From assembly GCA_003164675.1 (NCBI GenBank), contig PLTX01000025.1, forward strand, positions 1 through 63,045: a stretch of 63,045 nt of DNA, given 5' to 3'. This document shows, one piece after another, positions 1-8,610 of the stretch. Under the pieces are notes generated by a model, which worked only from the letters and a program-made list of their open reading frames with translations, was not told the origin of the DNA and made no database searches. Source of the DNA: Verrucomicrobiota bacterium. GTDB lineage: Bacteria; Verrucomicrobiota; Verrucomicrobiia; Palsa-1439. Position numbers and translations under genes: made by a program. Each line of letters starts with the position of its first letter. Position 1 is the first letter of the stretch.

Positions 1-773
1 TATTTATGGGACACAACACTAGTACGGCATTAATCTTCCGGAAGGGCGAGCCAAAGTCCGAAGATCTTCTCCGTCTATGTTTTCTGCAAGAAGTGCGCTC
101 CAAGCTCACCGTCCGCGATCTGGCATCGAGCCCACGAGGTCTGTTGATCCTCACCGACGATGCCCTGTATCTCGTGCCAGAGATCAAGGCTGAACCGATC
201 CACCAGTAAGAAAGCGCCTCCCAGCAACCCCAAACAAACGTGACCAGCTAATTGCGCCGGCCGTCGTGGAATGCAGCTATTTCAGGCCCAGCCCCCACAT
301 CGCAGCCATTGGCTTCTGACTGTCTTCCCGTGCCGACGCCATGTTGTGACCTGACTCCTCTGTTCCCGCCTTCTGGCGAAGCCCGCGTTCGCTCCTGCGA
401 GCGTCACGCGGTCTCCTGTTTTCCGCATCCGGCTGACGAAGCACGTGTGTTGAGACCGGTTCCTAGCGGACGGCTTGGACGAAGATGGCGATGCTGAGGA
501 TCCGACTGACGTACCACGTACCGACGGCGGCTGGGAATGAGGCCAAGCGTAAAAGCCGGGGGCGCTCCCTCGGCCGCATACGAAGAAGCGGCTGCGCGTG
601 TGTCCGCGCAGGCGATTTTACGGCCACGTGATGGAACAATTGATGCACGAGTCATTTGTCACTCTTTTTTTTCTTGCCCAAACGGCATAATCAGGTAAGC
701 TGATTCTCGTCGTTTAGTGCAGCGGGAAAGATTCGAGTTCTGGGTGGCGTTGCACAACAAAGCCAAGACGCTT
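1..773. other. Left-edge region without a supported gene
   Basis: An open frame of 67 codons runs at 6-209 on the plus strand, but the opposite strand is also open over much of the same stretch, no ribosome site precedes it and no family is recognisable. From about 210 to 700 I see no coding signal. A palindrome-like element at about 375-411 has its arms around CCGCGT...ACGCGG and recurs at about 47606-47640. The leader of the response regulator at 774 occupies the last bases. Confidence 0.35.
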
Positions 774-1244
774 ATGACAGAAACGATACTGGTCATTGAC
801 GATGACCCGGCGATGCTTGATTTTCTCATGCAACGCTTGAGCCCCGAGGGGTTTACTGTCTCCACGGCTGCGTCCAGTCAGGACGGTATCAACCAAGCCG
901 TCATCCTCCGGCCCGATTTGATCCTGCTCGATCTTCGCATGCCGATTCGGGACGGCGTGACCGTCTGCAAGCTGCTTCGTGCCAACCCAAAGACGCAGCA
1001 CATCCCCATCATCGTGGTTACGGGAGTTCTCTCGCCTTCACAGCGTGAGGAATCGATGACCTCCGGCGCAGATGACTTTGTGTCCAAACCCGTCGATCTG
1101 CCCGACCTGCTCATTCGGATCCGGGCCCTGATCGAGTGCCGGACAATTGAGGATCCCGTTAAGCGCCGCGCGCATTATGCCGAGATCGCCCGCGAGGCTG
1201 CCAGCAAGTCTTCTCGTCTCCATCCGCCCGCCAGCAAAGAATGA
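774..1244 (+). CDS. Single-domain response regulator (CheY-like receiver)
   Basis: A 156-residue protein made almost entirely of one receiver domain. The acidic pair is in VIDDDPAM near residues 8-13, the phosphoacceptor aspartate is in LILLDLRMP, the conserved Thr is in IIVVTGV and the Lys is in FVSKPVD. The last 30 residues are a basic, Ala-rich tail without a DNA-binding domain, so output should be through protein contact or phosphotransfer. I chose the ATG at 774 because MTETILVIDDDP begins a receiver in the usual way; the frame is open to 717, but that extension looks non-coding. No cognate kinase is adjacent; four other receiver proteins and three kinases lie elsewhere in the window. 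Confidence 0.9.
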   Translation: MTETILVIDDDPAMLDFLMQRLSPEGFTVSTAASSQDGINQAVILRPDLILLDLRMPIRDGVTVCKLLRANPKTQHIPIIVVTGVLSPSQREESMTSGADDFVSKPVDLPDLLIRIRALIECRTIEDPVKRRAHYAEIAREAASKSSRLHPPASKE

Positions 1245-1332
1245 CACTATCCGGCTGAAGGGAGAGCACGCACCCGACATGCCGCAGGAATTGAAAACGG
1301 GGGCGTAAGCTCGACCGGCTGCCGACTTGGTT

Positions 1333-1465
1333 ACGCTGCCAGAGCAATCAATTTCTCCTTCGCTTCTGCTCTGGCCCATGCCGCTGCCGTGAACTGCTTG
1401 ATCTTCGTGATCTTCGCCGAGGGCAGGCCCGCGAACAAATCCTTCAGGTAATCGAATGGATTGGA
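1333..1465 (-). pseudogene. C-terminal remnant of an IS66-family transposase
   Basis: Reading the minus strand gives SNPFDYLKDLFAGLPSAKI, then KQFTAAAWARAEAKEKL and a stop at 1333. The N-P-F/Y-D-Y-L pattern and the short basic tail match the extreme C-terminus of IS66 (TnpC-type) transposases. Only about 45 residues remain, with no upstream catalytic domain and no start codon: the frame runs straight into the end of the neighbouring PLP enzyme gene. This is a decayed insertion-sequence end. The family assignment rests on motif recall over a short stretch. Confidence 0.5.
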
Positions 1466-1484
1466 GCCGGGCCGGTCACGGAAA

Positions 1485-2687
1485 CTACGCCCGCGGTTTC
1501 ACGCCGGCTTTCTTCATCGCGATCTTGAGCGCTTCGCCAAAACGGTCGAGCTGTTCCTTGGTGTGCAGCGAGGTGACGGCGGAACGAATCATATCCTTGC
1601 CGGGCGGCACACCCGGCGCAATCGACATGATCGTGAAAAAACCTTCGTCCCACAGCGCCTTCCACATCCAATAGCACTTTTCCTTGTCGCCCACGACAAT
1701 CGGCAACGCCGGCGTCGGACTCTGCCAGTAGTCCAGCCCGAGATTATCCAGGATGCCGCACAGGTGGCGGTGGTTCGCCCAGAGCCGTTCGCGGTGCTGC
1801 GGTTCTTCCTGAATCACCCGTAGCGCGGCCAGCGCGCTGGCCGCCGCCGCCGGGCTGATTGCCGCGCTGAAAATGATTTGACGCGAACTGCTCCGCAGGT
1901 ACTCGATCAGCGCCTTGCTTCCCGCCACAAACCCGCCCGTGCTCGCCAACGATTTCGAAAAACTTCCCGCGATCAGGTCCACGCGCTCCGTCACCCCCAA
2001 CTGGTCGCACACGCCGCGCCCGTCGCGGCCGAGAACCCCAAACCCGTGCGCGTCGTCCACCACCAGCGTCGCGCGATGCTGTTCCGCCAACTCGCACAAC
2101 CGCGGCAACGACGCAATATGCCCTTCCATCGAGTACACGCCGTCCACCGCAATCGCTTTCGCCTGTTTCGGATCGAGGTGTTCGAGTGTTTTCGCCAGCG
2201 AGTCCATGTCTTCATGCGCGAACCGCTCGATCTTCGCGCCGCTCAACAGCGCGCCGTCCCAAAGCGACGAATGAATGCTCGGGTCCACGAGCAGCACATC
2301 GCCGCGTTGGATCAGCGAACTCAGGCTGCACACGCACGCCAGATAACCCGCCGAGGTGACATGGCACGCTTCCTTGCCGAGAAATGCCGCCAGCGCCTCC
2401 TCCAACTCAACGTGATAGGCGCGGCTGCCGTTGGCCAGTCGCGAACCGCAAGCGCTCGCGCCCCATTGATCCAGAGCCCGTTTGGCTGCCGCTACGACCT
2501 TCGGATGACGACTCAGCCCGAGGTACTCATTCGTCGACATCATCACCATCGGACGGCCCTCGACCACGATGTTGACGCCATCAGCCAGATCGACAACGCG
2601 GTAGTACGGCGCATACTTCAGCCGCAACCGCGTATTCACATCGGACTCGCACCGTTCGACAATGGGTTTGGATTTCCGAGAAAACAC
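1485..2687 (-). CDS. Alpha-oxoamine synthase family PLP enzyme (BioF / serine palmitoyltransferase-like)
   Basis: Fold type I aminotransferase of about 400 residues, the normal size for enzymes that condense an amino acid with an acyl thioester (BioF, KBL, SPT, CqsA). Hallmarks are STNEYLGLSRHP near residue 51, DDAHGFGVLG near 211-220 (the PLP-binding Asp-x-Ala-His) and the Schiff-base lysine in GSFSKSLAS at about K245. No bio genes, acyl-carrier protein or dehydrogenase is adjacent, so the product (sphingoid-like base, autoinducer or other aminoketone) cannot be set. The frame opens with TTG at 2744, but the GTG at 2687 has a TAGGAG about 10 bases upstream and fits the family's N-terminus better. 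The 3' end abuts an IS66 remnant. Confidence 0.85.
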   Translation of the reverse strand: MFSRKSKPIVERCESDVNTRLRLKYAPYYRVVDLADGVNIVVEGRPMVMMSTNEYLGLSRHPKVVAAAKRALDQWGASACGSRLANGSRAYHVELEEALAAFLGKEACHVTSAGYLACVCSLSSLIQRGDVLLVDPSIHSSLWDGALLSGAKIERFAHEDMDSLAKTLEHLDPKQAKAIAVDGVYSMEGHIASLPRLCELAEQHRATLVVDDAHGFGVLGRDGRGVCDQLGVTERVDLIAGSFSKSLASTGGFVAGSKALIEYLRSSSRQIIFSAAISPAAAASALAALRVIQEEPQHRERLWANHRHLCGILDNLGLDYWQSPTPALPIVVGDKEKCYWMWKALWDEGFFTIMSIAPGVPPGKDMIRSAVTSLHTKEQLDRFGEALKIAMKKAGVKPRA

Positions 2688-2727
2688 GCCGGATGAACTC
2701 CTATAATTTCGCGCAAGGCTAGAGGAA

Positions 2728-2752
2728 CGCCGCCCCTCAGTCAAGCCGTCCG
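2728..2752. repeat. Dispersed repeat copy 1 (25 bp, partner at 6617)
   Basis: A 25-base stretch containing CCCCTCAGTCAAGCCGTCC is identical to 6617-6641 in the same orientation. Both copies are intergenic, one just upstream of the PLP enzyme gene and one after the multicopper oxidase gene. No coding role is apparent. Confidence 0.7.
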
Positions 2753-2786
2753 CAGAAGCCGTGTCCGCAGAAGCCGCAGTGAACGA

Positions 2787-2930
2787 TCAGTGAAAGTACA
2801 GCTTGTCGATGATCAGGTCACAGAGGGCAAGTCCCAATACCCAGACAGAAACCCAGAACAACAACCACAGGAATCGTGTCAGTGAGCGATTATGCGTCAG
2901 AAGCGAGTGGTGGATGTTCGGCGTATTCAT
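2787..2930 (-). CDS. Small single-pass membrane protein (47 residues)
   Basis: The ATG at 2930 opens a 47-codon frame whose product has a polar N-terminus (MNTPNIHHSLLTHNRSLTRF), one strongly hydrophobic helix rich in Leu, Trp and Val (about residues 20-42) and a short charged end, DKLYFH. A longer frame extends upstream to 3182 but looks random. A 53-base element related to one at 6469 lies directly before the ATG. No family is recognised. The single clean membrane helix and sensible start favour a real microprotein, but its size makes the call uncertain. Confidence 0.4.
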   Translation of the reverse strand: MNTPNIHHSLLTHNRSLTRFLWLLFWVSVWVLGLALCDLIIDKLYFH

Positions 2931-2983
2931 CCCGCACCTCTGACCAAATATAGTCCCACTCTGGCTGAAATTAACTTGCTCTG
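2931..2983. repeat. Diverged 53-bp intergenic element, copy A (partner at 6469-6521)
   Basis: By eye, copies A and B match at about 39 of 53 positions, starting CCCGCACCTCTGA and sharing CTCTGG and CTTGC blocks. Copy A lies immediately upstream of the ATG of a 47-residue membrane peptide on the minus strand and about 320 bases before the oxidase gene on the plus strand; copy B follows the oxidase gene. It could be a repeat family or a shared promoter or leader. Confidence 0.5.
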
Positions 2984-3292
2984 TCGGCCATCCGCGAAAC
3001 GCTCGGAACCACATCGCCGGAAAGCAAGCCTCGCGCTGCTCTGATAACCACTGGAGATACGGTGCCGGGCCAGACCGAACAATTGGCCGATCATTCGCCC
3101 TTCCCGCGTCAACGGAGCGAAGCGCGCAATCGCGCAGGCGGATGATCGTCGAACAACCGCTCGATACATACTGGCATAACATTGTGAGGATAAATGTTGG
3201 CGGCGCCTGCGTGTGGCGTGGTTAGTGCTCCAATCCTCCGGCATGCGTTTTCGCGCACACAAATGCCAAGACCGCAGGAATCACCGTAATGG

Positions 3293-3300
3293 GAAAGGAG
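3293..3300 (+). promoter_or_regulatory. Ribosome binding site deciding the oxidase start
   Basis: AAAGGAG lies five bases before the ATG at 3306, at ideal spacing, and places the signal peptide at the very N-terminus. This rules out the 31-codon upstream extension. Confidence 0.8.
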
Positions 3301-3305
3301 TAAGT

Positions 3306-6300
3306 ATGAATACCTACGGGTTTTCCCTATCTATCCGATTGATGGTTGGAGCAGTGGCGCTATCCCTGGGGGTTTATGAGGGGCGAGCCCAAACAGGACC
3401 GAATCCGGACGTTGATTATACGAAGCCGAATTACGCCAACAGTCCGATCCTCAGGAAGTTTGTGGATTCCCTCCCGGGCCTGGGATATGCGAACCGCAAC
3501 AATTTGGGACAGTACATTCCCGTCGCTGTTCCAGACACGACGAACTACCCGGGTTCGGACTATTACGAGATCGGCCTGCAACAGTACACCGAGCAGATGC
3601 ATTCCGATTTGCCTACGAACGGAATTAAGCTGCGGGGGTACGTGCAACTGAACACGACGGACCCGACCGTGGGTGTCCCGCAATACCTAGGACCACTGTT
3701 CGTGGCCGAGCGCGACCGGCCGGTGCGCATCAAGTTTACCAACCAGCTTCCCACAGGCACCAATGGCGATCTGTTTCTGCCGGTAGACACGACGGTGATG
3801 GGAGCCGGGATGGTTCAGAGCCCCAGCGACAGCAGTCCGATGGAGAACTATACGCAGAACCGTGCCAATCTCCATCTCCATGGGGGATTCACTCCGTGGA
3901 TCAGCGATGGAACACCACACCAATGGATCACCCCTGCAGGAGAAACCACCTCCTATCCCAGAGGTGTGAGCCAGCAAAACGTTCCCGACATGCCGGATCC
4001 CGGGCCGGGGTCGGCGACGTACTATTATCCCAACCAACAGAGCGGCCGGCTGATGTTCTACCACGATCATTCGTATGGAATCACCCGGCTCAACATCTAC
4101 GCCGGCGAAGCGGGACCTTATTTGTTGACCGACCCTGTGGAGGATGCGTTGATCGATGGTGGGATTCTCCCCAATCAGGGAGGAGTGTACCGCTACGGAA
4201 TGCCGTTGATCATCCAGGACAAGACGTTCGTGTCCAGCACCACGGCGACGAATGATCCACTTTGGGATTTCACCAAGTGGGGCGGGATTGGCAACCTATG
4301 GTTCCCGCACGTGTACGTGCCGAACCAGGATCCGAATGCCCCAGATGGGGCGAATCCCTTTGGCCGCTGGGATTACGGTCCCTGGTTCTGGCCTCCACAA
4401 CTACCGGGCACAACGCCAGGAGACTTGCTCCACTCAATGCCGCCAACCCTATCCATCGTGCCGGAAGCGTACATGGACACGCCGGTGGTCAACGGCACCG
4501 CTTACCCGTACCTGACCGTGGAACCGAAAGCCTACCGGTTCCGGATCCTGAATATCTGCAATGACCGCATGGTCAATCTGCAGTTGTATTATGCCGACCG
4601 CTCCGGTACGGAAGTCAAAATGGTTCCCGCAGTCCCGCATCCAGCGAACGATCCGAAATGGCCCGACACATGGCCGACCGACGGAAGAGACGGCGGGGTG
4701 CCTGACCCAACTACGGCGGGCCCGGTGTTCATCCAAATCGGCACCGAGGGAGGGTTACTGCCGTCGCCGGTGGTGATCTCCAATACACCGATCGGTTACA
4801 ACTACAATCGTCGCGACGTCGTCGTCTTGAACGTGTCGACACACGGTCTCTTTTTAGGGCCGGCGGAACGGGCGGACATTATCATCGACTTCTCCCGAGT
4901 GAAGCCGGGTTCGAAACTGATTCTCTACAACGACGCGCCTGCGCCTGTGCCGGGGTTCGACACGCGCAACGATTATTACACGGGCGATCCGGACCAAACC
5001 AGTTACGGGGGAGCGCCAACGACACAGGTCGGCCACGGTCCCAATACCCGAACGATCCTGCAATTTCGGGTGGTCAAGACCAAGACCAAGACCAGCGCCG
5101 CCCGCTTCAATTCGGCGGCATTGGCGGATGCGTTGCCGGCGGCTTTTGCCGCCTCACAGCCAGCGCCGTACGTACCGGAAGTGGCCTATGGGGCTGCCAG
5201 CAACACCTACTCGACGATCTACGACAACTCGCTGACGTTTACGCCGATCGGCTCCAGCAACTCGGTAACGATCGCGTATCAGCCGAAAACGATTCAGGAG
5301 TTGTTTGATCCCTACGGACGGATGAACGCCACGCTGGGGGTTGAGATCCCGCACACCACGCTCTCGACACAGACGACAATTCCGTATGGTTATATCGATC
5401 CGCCCAGCGAGATGATCTCGGCCGGTCAGACCCAGCTCTGGAAGATCACTCATAATGGCGTTGATACCCACGCCATCCATTTTCACCTGGTCAACGTGCA
5501 GTTGATCAACCGCGTCGGCTGGGATGGCATGGTGAAACCGCCCGAGCCGAACGAATTGGGCTGGAAGGAAACCGTCCGGATGAACCCGCTGGAAGATGTT
5601 ATTGTCGCACTGCAGCCGGCGGCTCCCAAACTGCCGTTCTCAATTCCCGACAGCATCCGGCCTCTGGACGTGACTGCGCCGCTCGGTTCCACTGCCGGAT
5701 TTACGGACATCGACACCAATGGAAATCCCGTTACGGTTGCCAACGAGACGATCAACTATGGCTGGGAATACGTCTGGCACTGTCACCTGCTGGGCCATGA
5801 AGAGAACGACATGATGCGCCCGGTCATCATGACCGGCGCCACCAACTACGTTGCCCTGGTGGCCGCACCCTATGACCTGAGCGCCACCGCCGCCGCAACC
5901 AATCGTGTCAACCTTGCCTGGACAGATGCTTCGGACAACGAGACTGGATTTCGAATCGAGCGGCTCACGGGAATCGGCACATTTACCACGGTCGGAACTG
6001 TGGGATCAAATGTGACCACGTACAGTGACACCACGGTTGCGCCTGGGGTCACGTATGACTACCGGGTGTTCGCCTATAACGGGTCAGACGATTCGCTTCC
6101 GTCCGAAACCGCAACGGCCACAACGGCTGCACCGGCCACGCCCTTGCGGCTGGTGGCCACGGCGCTTAGCTCGACCTCGGTGAGCTTGACGTGGACGGAC
6201 AACTCTGGCGGCGAGACGAGCTTCAGCATCCAGCGGGCGACGAATGCCGCCTTCACGAAGGGGCTGCAGACTTACACGGTCGGAGTAAACGAGACGACGT

Positions 6301-6413
6301 ACGTGGACAACACCGTCCTCGCGAAGACGAAGTACTCTTATAGGGTGCGGGCCGTCAACGGCATCGGCAACTCCAGGTACTCCAATACCGCGGGCGTCGC
6401 CACACCCCGGTGA
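3306..6413 (+). CDS. Secreted multicopper oxidase with two C-terminal fibronectin type III domains
   Basis: A 1035-residue exported protein. The N-terminus (MNTYGFSLSIRLMVGAVALSLG...GRA|Q) is a signal peptide. Copper ligands are visible: HLHGG (H190, H192), FYHDH (H253, H255), THAIHFH (H722, H725, H727) and WHCHLLGHEENDMM (H825, H827, H831, with Met axial ligand near 836), which together make one T1 and one T2/T3 site. The long insertions and the MGAGM and RPVRIKFTN features resemble the large MofA/OmpB-type multicopper oxidases linked to metal oxidation rather than short laccases. Residues about 854-942 and 945-1035 are fibronectin III repeats (NLAWTDASDNETGF and SLTWTDNSGGETSF), probably for wall or polymer binding. 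The start at 3306 has AAAGGAG five bases upstream; the open frame to 3213 is not coding-like. Substrate unknown. Confidence 0.92.
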   Translation: MNTYGFSLSIRLMVGAVALSLGVYEGRAQTGPNPDVDYTKPNYANSPILRKFVDSLPGLGYANRNNLGQYIPVAVPDTTNYPGSDYYEIGLQQYTEQMHSDLPTNGIKLRGYVQLNTTDPTVGVPQYLGPLFVAERDRPVRIKFTNQLPTGTNGDLFLPVDTTVMGAGMVQSPSDSSPMENYTQNRANLHLHGGFTPWISDGTPHQWITPAGETTSYPRGVSQQNVPDMPDPGPGSATYYYPNQQSGRLMFYHDHSYGITRLNIYAGEAGPYLLTDPVEDALIDGGILPNQGGVYRYGMPLIIQDKTFVSSTTATNDPLWDFTKWGGIGNLWFPHVYVPNQDPNAPDGANPFGRWDYGPWFWPPQLPGTTPGDLLHSMPPTLSIVPEAYMDTPVVNGTAYPYLTVEPKAYRFRILNICNDRMVNLQLYYADRSGTEVKMVPAVPHPANDPKWPDTWPTDGRDGGVPDPTTAGPVFIQIGTEGGLLPSPVVISNTPIGYNYNRRDVVVLNVSTHGLFLGPAERADIIIDFSRVKPGSKLILYNDAPAPVPGFDTRNDYYTGDPDQTSYGGAPTTQVGHGPNTRTILQFRVVKTKTKTSAARFNSAALADALPAAFAASQPAPYVPEVAYGAASNTYSTIYDNSLTFTPIGSSNSVTIAYQPKTIQELFDPYGRMNATLGVEIPHTTLSTQTTIPYGYIDPPSEMISAGQTQLWKITHNGVDTHAIHFHLVNVQLINRVGWDGMVKPPEPNELGWKETVRMNPLEDVIVALQPAAPKLPFSIPDSIRPLDVTAPLGSTAGFTDIDTNGNPVTVANETINYGWEYVWHCHLLGHEENDMMRPVIMTGATNYVALVAAPYDLSATAAATNRVNLAWTDASDNETGFRIERLTGIGTFTTVGTVGSNVTTYSDTTVAPGVTYDYRVFAYNGSDDSLPSETATATTAAPATPLRLVATALSSTSVSLTWTDNSGGETSFSIQRATNAAFTKGLQTYTVGVNETTYVDNTVLAKTKYSYRVRAVNGIGNSRYSNTAGVATPR

Positions 6414-6468
6414 CGTGGCGCTTCCGGATTCGACTCGGAGCGTCAGCGCCGTCGGTCGGCGGAGTCGT

Positions 6469-6521
6469 CCCGCACCTCTGATACGATATAATGCTGCTCT
6501 GGTTGGAATCAGCTTGCACAG
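6469..6521. repeat. Diverged 53-bp intergenic element, copy B
   Basis: Partner of 2931-2983. It begins with the same 13 bases and keeps the CTCTGG...CTTGC core. Unlike copy A it has no ATG directly next to it on the minus strand. Confidence 0.5.
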
Positions 6522-6616
6522 CGATGCATTTGCAGCGGGCTAAGGTAGGAGGCGGATGCGGCCCGGGAGAGAGTTTGTGGCGCCGTTGGTATCGAGATAA
6601 TTGGTGGTAGTGAGGT

Positions 6617-6641
6617 CGCCGCCCCTCAGTCAAGCCGTCCG
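6617..6641. repeat. Dispersed repeat copy 2 (25 bp, partner at 2728)
   Basis: Identical over 25 bases to 2728-2752. It is followed by a second repeated block (GCCGAGTCTGCGAGACGC), so the pair may be the ends of a larger decayed element. Confidence 0.7.
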
Positions 6642-6794
6642 GGGTCGTTGGGCGGGGAGCCGAGTCTGCGAGACGCCGCGACTGCTGTTTTTGCGGCATC
6701 CCCCGTCCGACAAGGGTATCCCGCCGTTCCCGCCGTTGCTTTTCCAGGCCACGCGCCATCTTGCGGCCATCCGGTGGTCTGCTATGCTCTCCGA

Positions 6795-7142
6795 ATGAAA
6801 ACTTCCATCGCACTCAAGACCGTCTTGCTCTTGATTTGCTCGAATACATTCATGACGTTTGCCTGGTACGCCCACCTGCGGAACTGGCATGACAAGAAAT
6901 GGTATATCGCCGCGCTGTTAAGTTGGGGAATCGCTTTCTTTGAGTACATGTTCCAGGTGCCGGCGAATCGCATCGGCTACACGGCGCTGAGCCTGCCACA
7001 GCTAAAAATCATACAGGAGGTCATCACGCTGGCGGTATTTGCGCCGTTTGCCGTCTTCTACATGCGTCAGCCCATCAAGCTCGATTTTGTTTGGGCGGGG
7101 CTGTGCATGGTCGGCGCGGTTTATTTCGTATTTCGTGCGTGA
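6795..7142 (+). CDS. DMT-like membrane protein, DUF486 family
   Basis: A 115-residue, four-helix membrane protein. ICSNTFMTFAWYAHLR, FFEYMFQVPANRIGY and QEVITLAVFAPFAVFYM are typical of DUF486, a small branch related to drug/metabolite transporters. The length equals the family norm. I set the start at the ATG at 6795, where the first hydrophobic helix begins; the frame is open further upstream but runs through repeat sequence. It is monocistronic, with 55 bases before the TolC gene. Substrate unknown. Confidence 0.85.
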   Translation: MKTSIALKTVLLLICSNTFMTFAWYAHLRNWHDKKWYIAALLSWGIAFFEYMFQVPANRIGYTALSLPQLKIIQEVITLAVFAPFAVFYMRQPIKLDFVWAGLCMVGAVYFVFRA

Positions 7143-7197
7143 CCATTCATCCAATCGACATGCCCGGGACCATTGAGGCGGGGCGTCACGAAAGTCG

Positions 7198-8610
7198 TTG
7201 GCAAAGCGGCGGTTTGTCATTAAAACTTCAGCCGCCTTGTTGCTGCGAAAAATAATCCTCTATGGGTTGATGGCGCTGGGGTGCGCGCGATGGGTGCGGG
7301 CGGATAGCGCCGTCGCCTCCAACACGCCGCCGCAATTGCCGCATTACACTCTGCAGGACTGCATCAATCGCGCATTGGAGCAGAACCCCGATATCTTGGT
7401 GTCGAAGAAACACCTCGAAGAAGCCGCCGGCTCCATCATCGAGGCCCGCGCCGGATTCCTCCCCAGCCTCACCAGTTCTGCCGGTTACGAGAAACTGGAG
7501 ACGGACTACGCCACGCTGGGAGGTTCGGCCAGCAATCGAACGTACGTCTGGAGCGTCAACATCCGTTTGACCGAAACCGTCTACGCGGGCGGCGCGGTCC
7601 GCGCGCGCATGGATATCGCGCGGCTCCAGAGACAATCACGCACCCAGGATTTCGAAGCCCAGGTCGACCAGGTAATTATGGACGTGCGCGTCGCCTTTTA
7701 CGACATCCTGCGTAACAAAGCCGACGTCACCGTCCACGAACAGGCGGTGAACTTTCTTGCCGAACAGGTCAAGAACGAGCAGGCCAAGCTCGATGTGGGC
7801 ACGGGTCAGAAGCTCAACGTCCTCCGTGCCGAGGTCAACCTCGCCTTGGAACAATCCGGCCTTGTGGATTCGCGCAACGGCCTGCGCAATTCCCACCTCC
7901 GTCTCAGTGAATTATTGTCGATCCCCTACTCCACCGACCAGGATCAGGTCCCTTTCGATGTCGACGGCTCGTTGGCGTACGAGAAGATGAAGCTGGACCT
8001 CAACAGCTGCCTTTCGCGGGCCCTCATCCAGCGTCCGGAATTAACCGCTCACGAGAACGAGATCAAGGTCCAAAAGAAACAGCTCATCGTCGATCGCAGT
8101 GAAGTGCTGCCGCACGTCAACCTGTACACGGGCTACGACGTCGACAGCCAAACGGACCTCACAAAGCCTCAGGACCACTACGAGGGCTACGTGGCGGGGG
8201 TCGAGGCGAACTGGCATATTTTCGATGGCTTGGCGACTAAAGGCCGCATGCGCGAAACACGCGCGCACATTGAGGCCGCAGAGATCTCATTTGACGCTGC
8301 CCAACGGAACATCCAAACCGAGGTGCTCCGCGCGTACCGGGACCTGCAACGGGCTGAGGAGAACATCGAGACCCAAACCGCCAACGTCCAACTCGCCACC
8401 GAGTCGCTGAGCCTGGCCACCGCCAACTTTGGACTTGGATTGACGAGCCAGTTGGAGTTGTTACAGGCGCGTCTCGACCTGACGCGCGCGCAGACGGCGG
8501 AATTGTCGGCGCGGTTCGACTACAACGCCGCGCTGGCCCGATTGCAACGCGCGATGGGCAGCCCGTTCCAAATCACCGAAACCCGGTCATCACCAACGGG
8601 TGTCAAATGA
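7198..8610 (+). CDS. TolC-family outer-membrane efflux protein (first of two)
   Basis: A 470-residue outer membrane factor. After a signal-like N-terminus ending near WVRA|DS come two tandem OEP halves: YTLQDCINRALEQNPDI...EEAAGSIIEARAGFLPSLT and the second half from about residue 270 (LNSCLSRALIQRPELTAHENEI). Long Gln/Ala/Glu helices form the periplasmic tunnel (NVLRAEVNLALEQSGL; LELLQARLDLTRAQTAEL). The start is a TTG at 7198, chosen because the next ATG would cut the signal peptide. Its stop overlaps the ATG of the next gene by four bases, marking translational coupling in a five-gene exporter operon. Confidence 0.9.
   Translation: MAKRRFVIKTSAALLLRKIILYGLMALGCARWVRADSAVASNTPPQLPHYTLQDCINRALEQNPDILVSKKHLEEAAGSIIEARAGFLPSLTSSAGYEKLETDYATLGGSASNRTYVWSVNIRLTETVYAGGAVRARMDIARLQRQSRTQDFEAQVDQVIMDVRVAFYDILRNKADVTVHEQAVNFLAEQVKNEQAKLDVGTGQKLNVLRAEVNLALEQSGLVDSRNGLRNSHLRLSELLSIPYSTDQDQVPFDVDGSLAYEKMKLDLNSCLSRALIQRPELTAHENEIKVQKKQLIVDRSEVLPHVNLYTGYDVDSQTDLTKPQDHYEGYVAGVEANWHIFDGLATKGRMRETRAHIEAAEISFDAAQRNIQTEVLRAYRDLQRAEENIETQTANVQLATESLSLATANFGLGLTSQLELLQARLDLTRAQTAELSARFDYNAALARLQRAMGSPFQITETRSSPTGVK

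Larger units (their letters stand above)
6414..6794. other. Intergenic repeat-bearing region
   Basis: No gene is supported. The region holds copy B of the 53-bp element (6469-6521), copy 2 of the 25-bp repeat (6617-6641) and, from about 6658, GAGCCGAGTCTGCGAGACGC, which recurs in similar form near 54252. Short open frames here overlap the true DUF486 start at 6795 and show no protein character. Confidence 0.6.

Noticed and set aside
6-209. 67-codon open frame at the left edge
   Set aside because: The opposite strand is also open over much of it, there is no ribosome site and no family resemblance. It could be real, but nothing in the sequence supports it.
3213-3305. Longer start for the multicopper oxidase
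   Set aside because: The extra 31 residues are Arg/His/Cys-rich and would bury the signal peptide; AAAGGAG in front of 3306 decides the matter.
6471-6521. Sigma-54 promoter in the 53-bp element
   Set aside because: GG and GC pairs are present, but no spacing fits GG-N10-GC exactly in either copy.
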